This document shows, in pieces, positions 5,341-5,686 of a stretch of 5,686 bases of DNA. Position 1 is the stretch's first letter. Every line of letters starts with the position of its first letter. Position numbers and translations under genes: made by a program. Origin of the DNA: Sphingobacteriales bacterium (lineage in GTDB: Bacteria; Bacteroidota; Bacteroidia; Chitinophagales; UBA2359); the NCBI GenBank assembly GCA_016711295.1, contig JADJTE010000027.1:1-5686 (forward strand), written 5' to 3'. Under the pieces are notes generated by a model. That model was given only the letters and a program-made list of their open reading frames with translations. It was not told the DNA's origin and did not search any database.

Positions 5341-5686
5341 CGCAGCAATTTCACCTGCTACGGAGGGTTAAACCGCCACAAGATAGTAGATTTCATTTGA
5401 TATTTGTATATATTTTCATTACTTTTTTTTAAAGTGGCGATGTATTTATCTCTTGCGCCTTATTTCACTCAACTTGATGCGCAGCAATTTCACATGCTAC
5501 AAAGCACTAAACCGTCCCTTTGCTATTTCGCGATTAACTTGGTGCGTAGAAATTTGCTTGCTACGAAGCACTAAACCCTTTCAATTGTCACTTTGCTATC
5601 CGCGATTAACTTGGTGCGCAGCAATTTCACTTGCTACGAGGCACTAAACCGTTTCACTTGAAACCCTCAACTTCCCTTTGCTATCT
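5341..5686 (+). repeat. Short-repeat array, block 6, continuing past the window
   Basis: Four units have cores at 5354 (CCTGCTAC), 5493 (CATGCTAC), 5557 and 5630. The first gap contains the second copy of the 110-bp block. Units here are more diverged than those on the left (GCGATTAACTTGG, TCAATTGTCACTTTGC). The array runs off the right edge inside a unit, so its true length is unknown. Confidence 0.82.
5375..5484 (+). repeat. 110-bp dispersed block, copy 2 of 2
   Basis: Same length and order as 1221-1330, with a central run of eight T. About 11 positions differ by hand alignment, mostly C or G in copy 1 against T or A here. Both copies sit at the same distance after a palindromic element, so the element and block form a composite present at both ends of the visible array. 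Confidence 0.85.

Overview
The window looks like a piece of a Bacteroidota chromosome. The evidence is indirect. The lipoprotein signal ends in Cys-Lys-Asp-Glu, an acidic stretch of the kind Bacteroidota use to send lipoproteins to the surface. All three recognisable genes lack a Shine-Dalgarno sequence, and the intergenic DNA is unusually repeat-rich. No rRNA, tRNA, transposase or integrase gene was seen, so the assignment below phylum is open.

Layout. (1) Positions 1-903, minus strand: the N-terminal 301 residues of a surface lipoprotein of the subtilisin (S8) family, running off the left edge. (2) Positions 904-1034: a short unique spacer. (3) Positions 1035-3280: non-coding repeat DNA. 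About 21 head-to-tail copies of a degenerate ~65-bp unit (some ~85-90 bp) are broken up every 0.4-0.64 kb by a ~154-bp element with long inverted arms (five copies here). (4) Positions 3239-4589: an AT-richer insert with two minus-strand genes, a small exported protein (4079-4486) and an alpha/beta hydrolase (3289-3993), separated by a perfect 10-bp hairpin. (5) Positions 4590-5686: the same repeat array resumes in the same orientation, with two more palindromic elements and about 11 more short units, and runs off the right edge.

The most interesting point is how the insert sits in the array. It is bracketed by 32-bp direct repeats (3207-3238 and 4590-4621, one mismatch) that are the left arm of the palindromic element. 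The left copy has lost its normal right half and the right copy lacks its normal left flank. Removing one repeat plus the insert on paper (1383 bp) restores a canonical element and an unbroken array. The two genes therefore look like a cassette inserted into, or exchanged at, one palindrome. The cassette carries its own diverged half-palindrome, so the left junction can still fold as a hairpin. The arrangement resembles integron cassettes and Neisseria intergenic mosaic elements in outline, but the sequences match neither.

The array also shows repeated internal exchange: a ~215-bp stretch is present three times at 540- and 568-bp offsets, a 110-bp block is present twice 4.15 kb apart, and the palindromic elements are mosaics of shared sequence types. 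Open reading frames seen through the array are judged spurious because the 65-bp period is not a multiple of three. No functional link between the hydrolase, the exported protein and the protease is visible.
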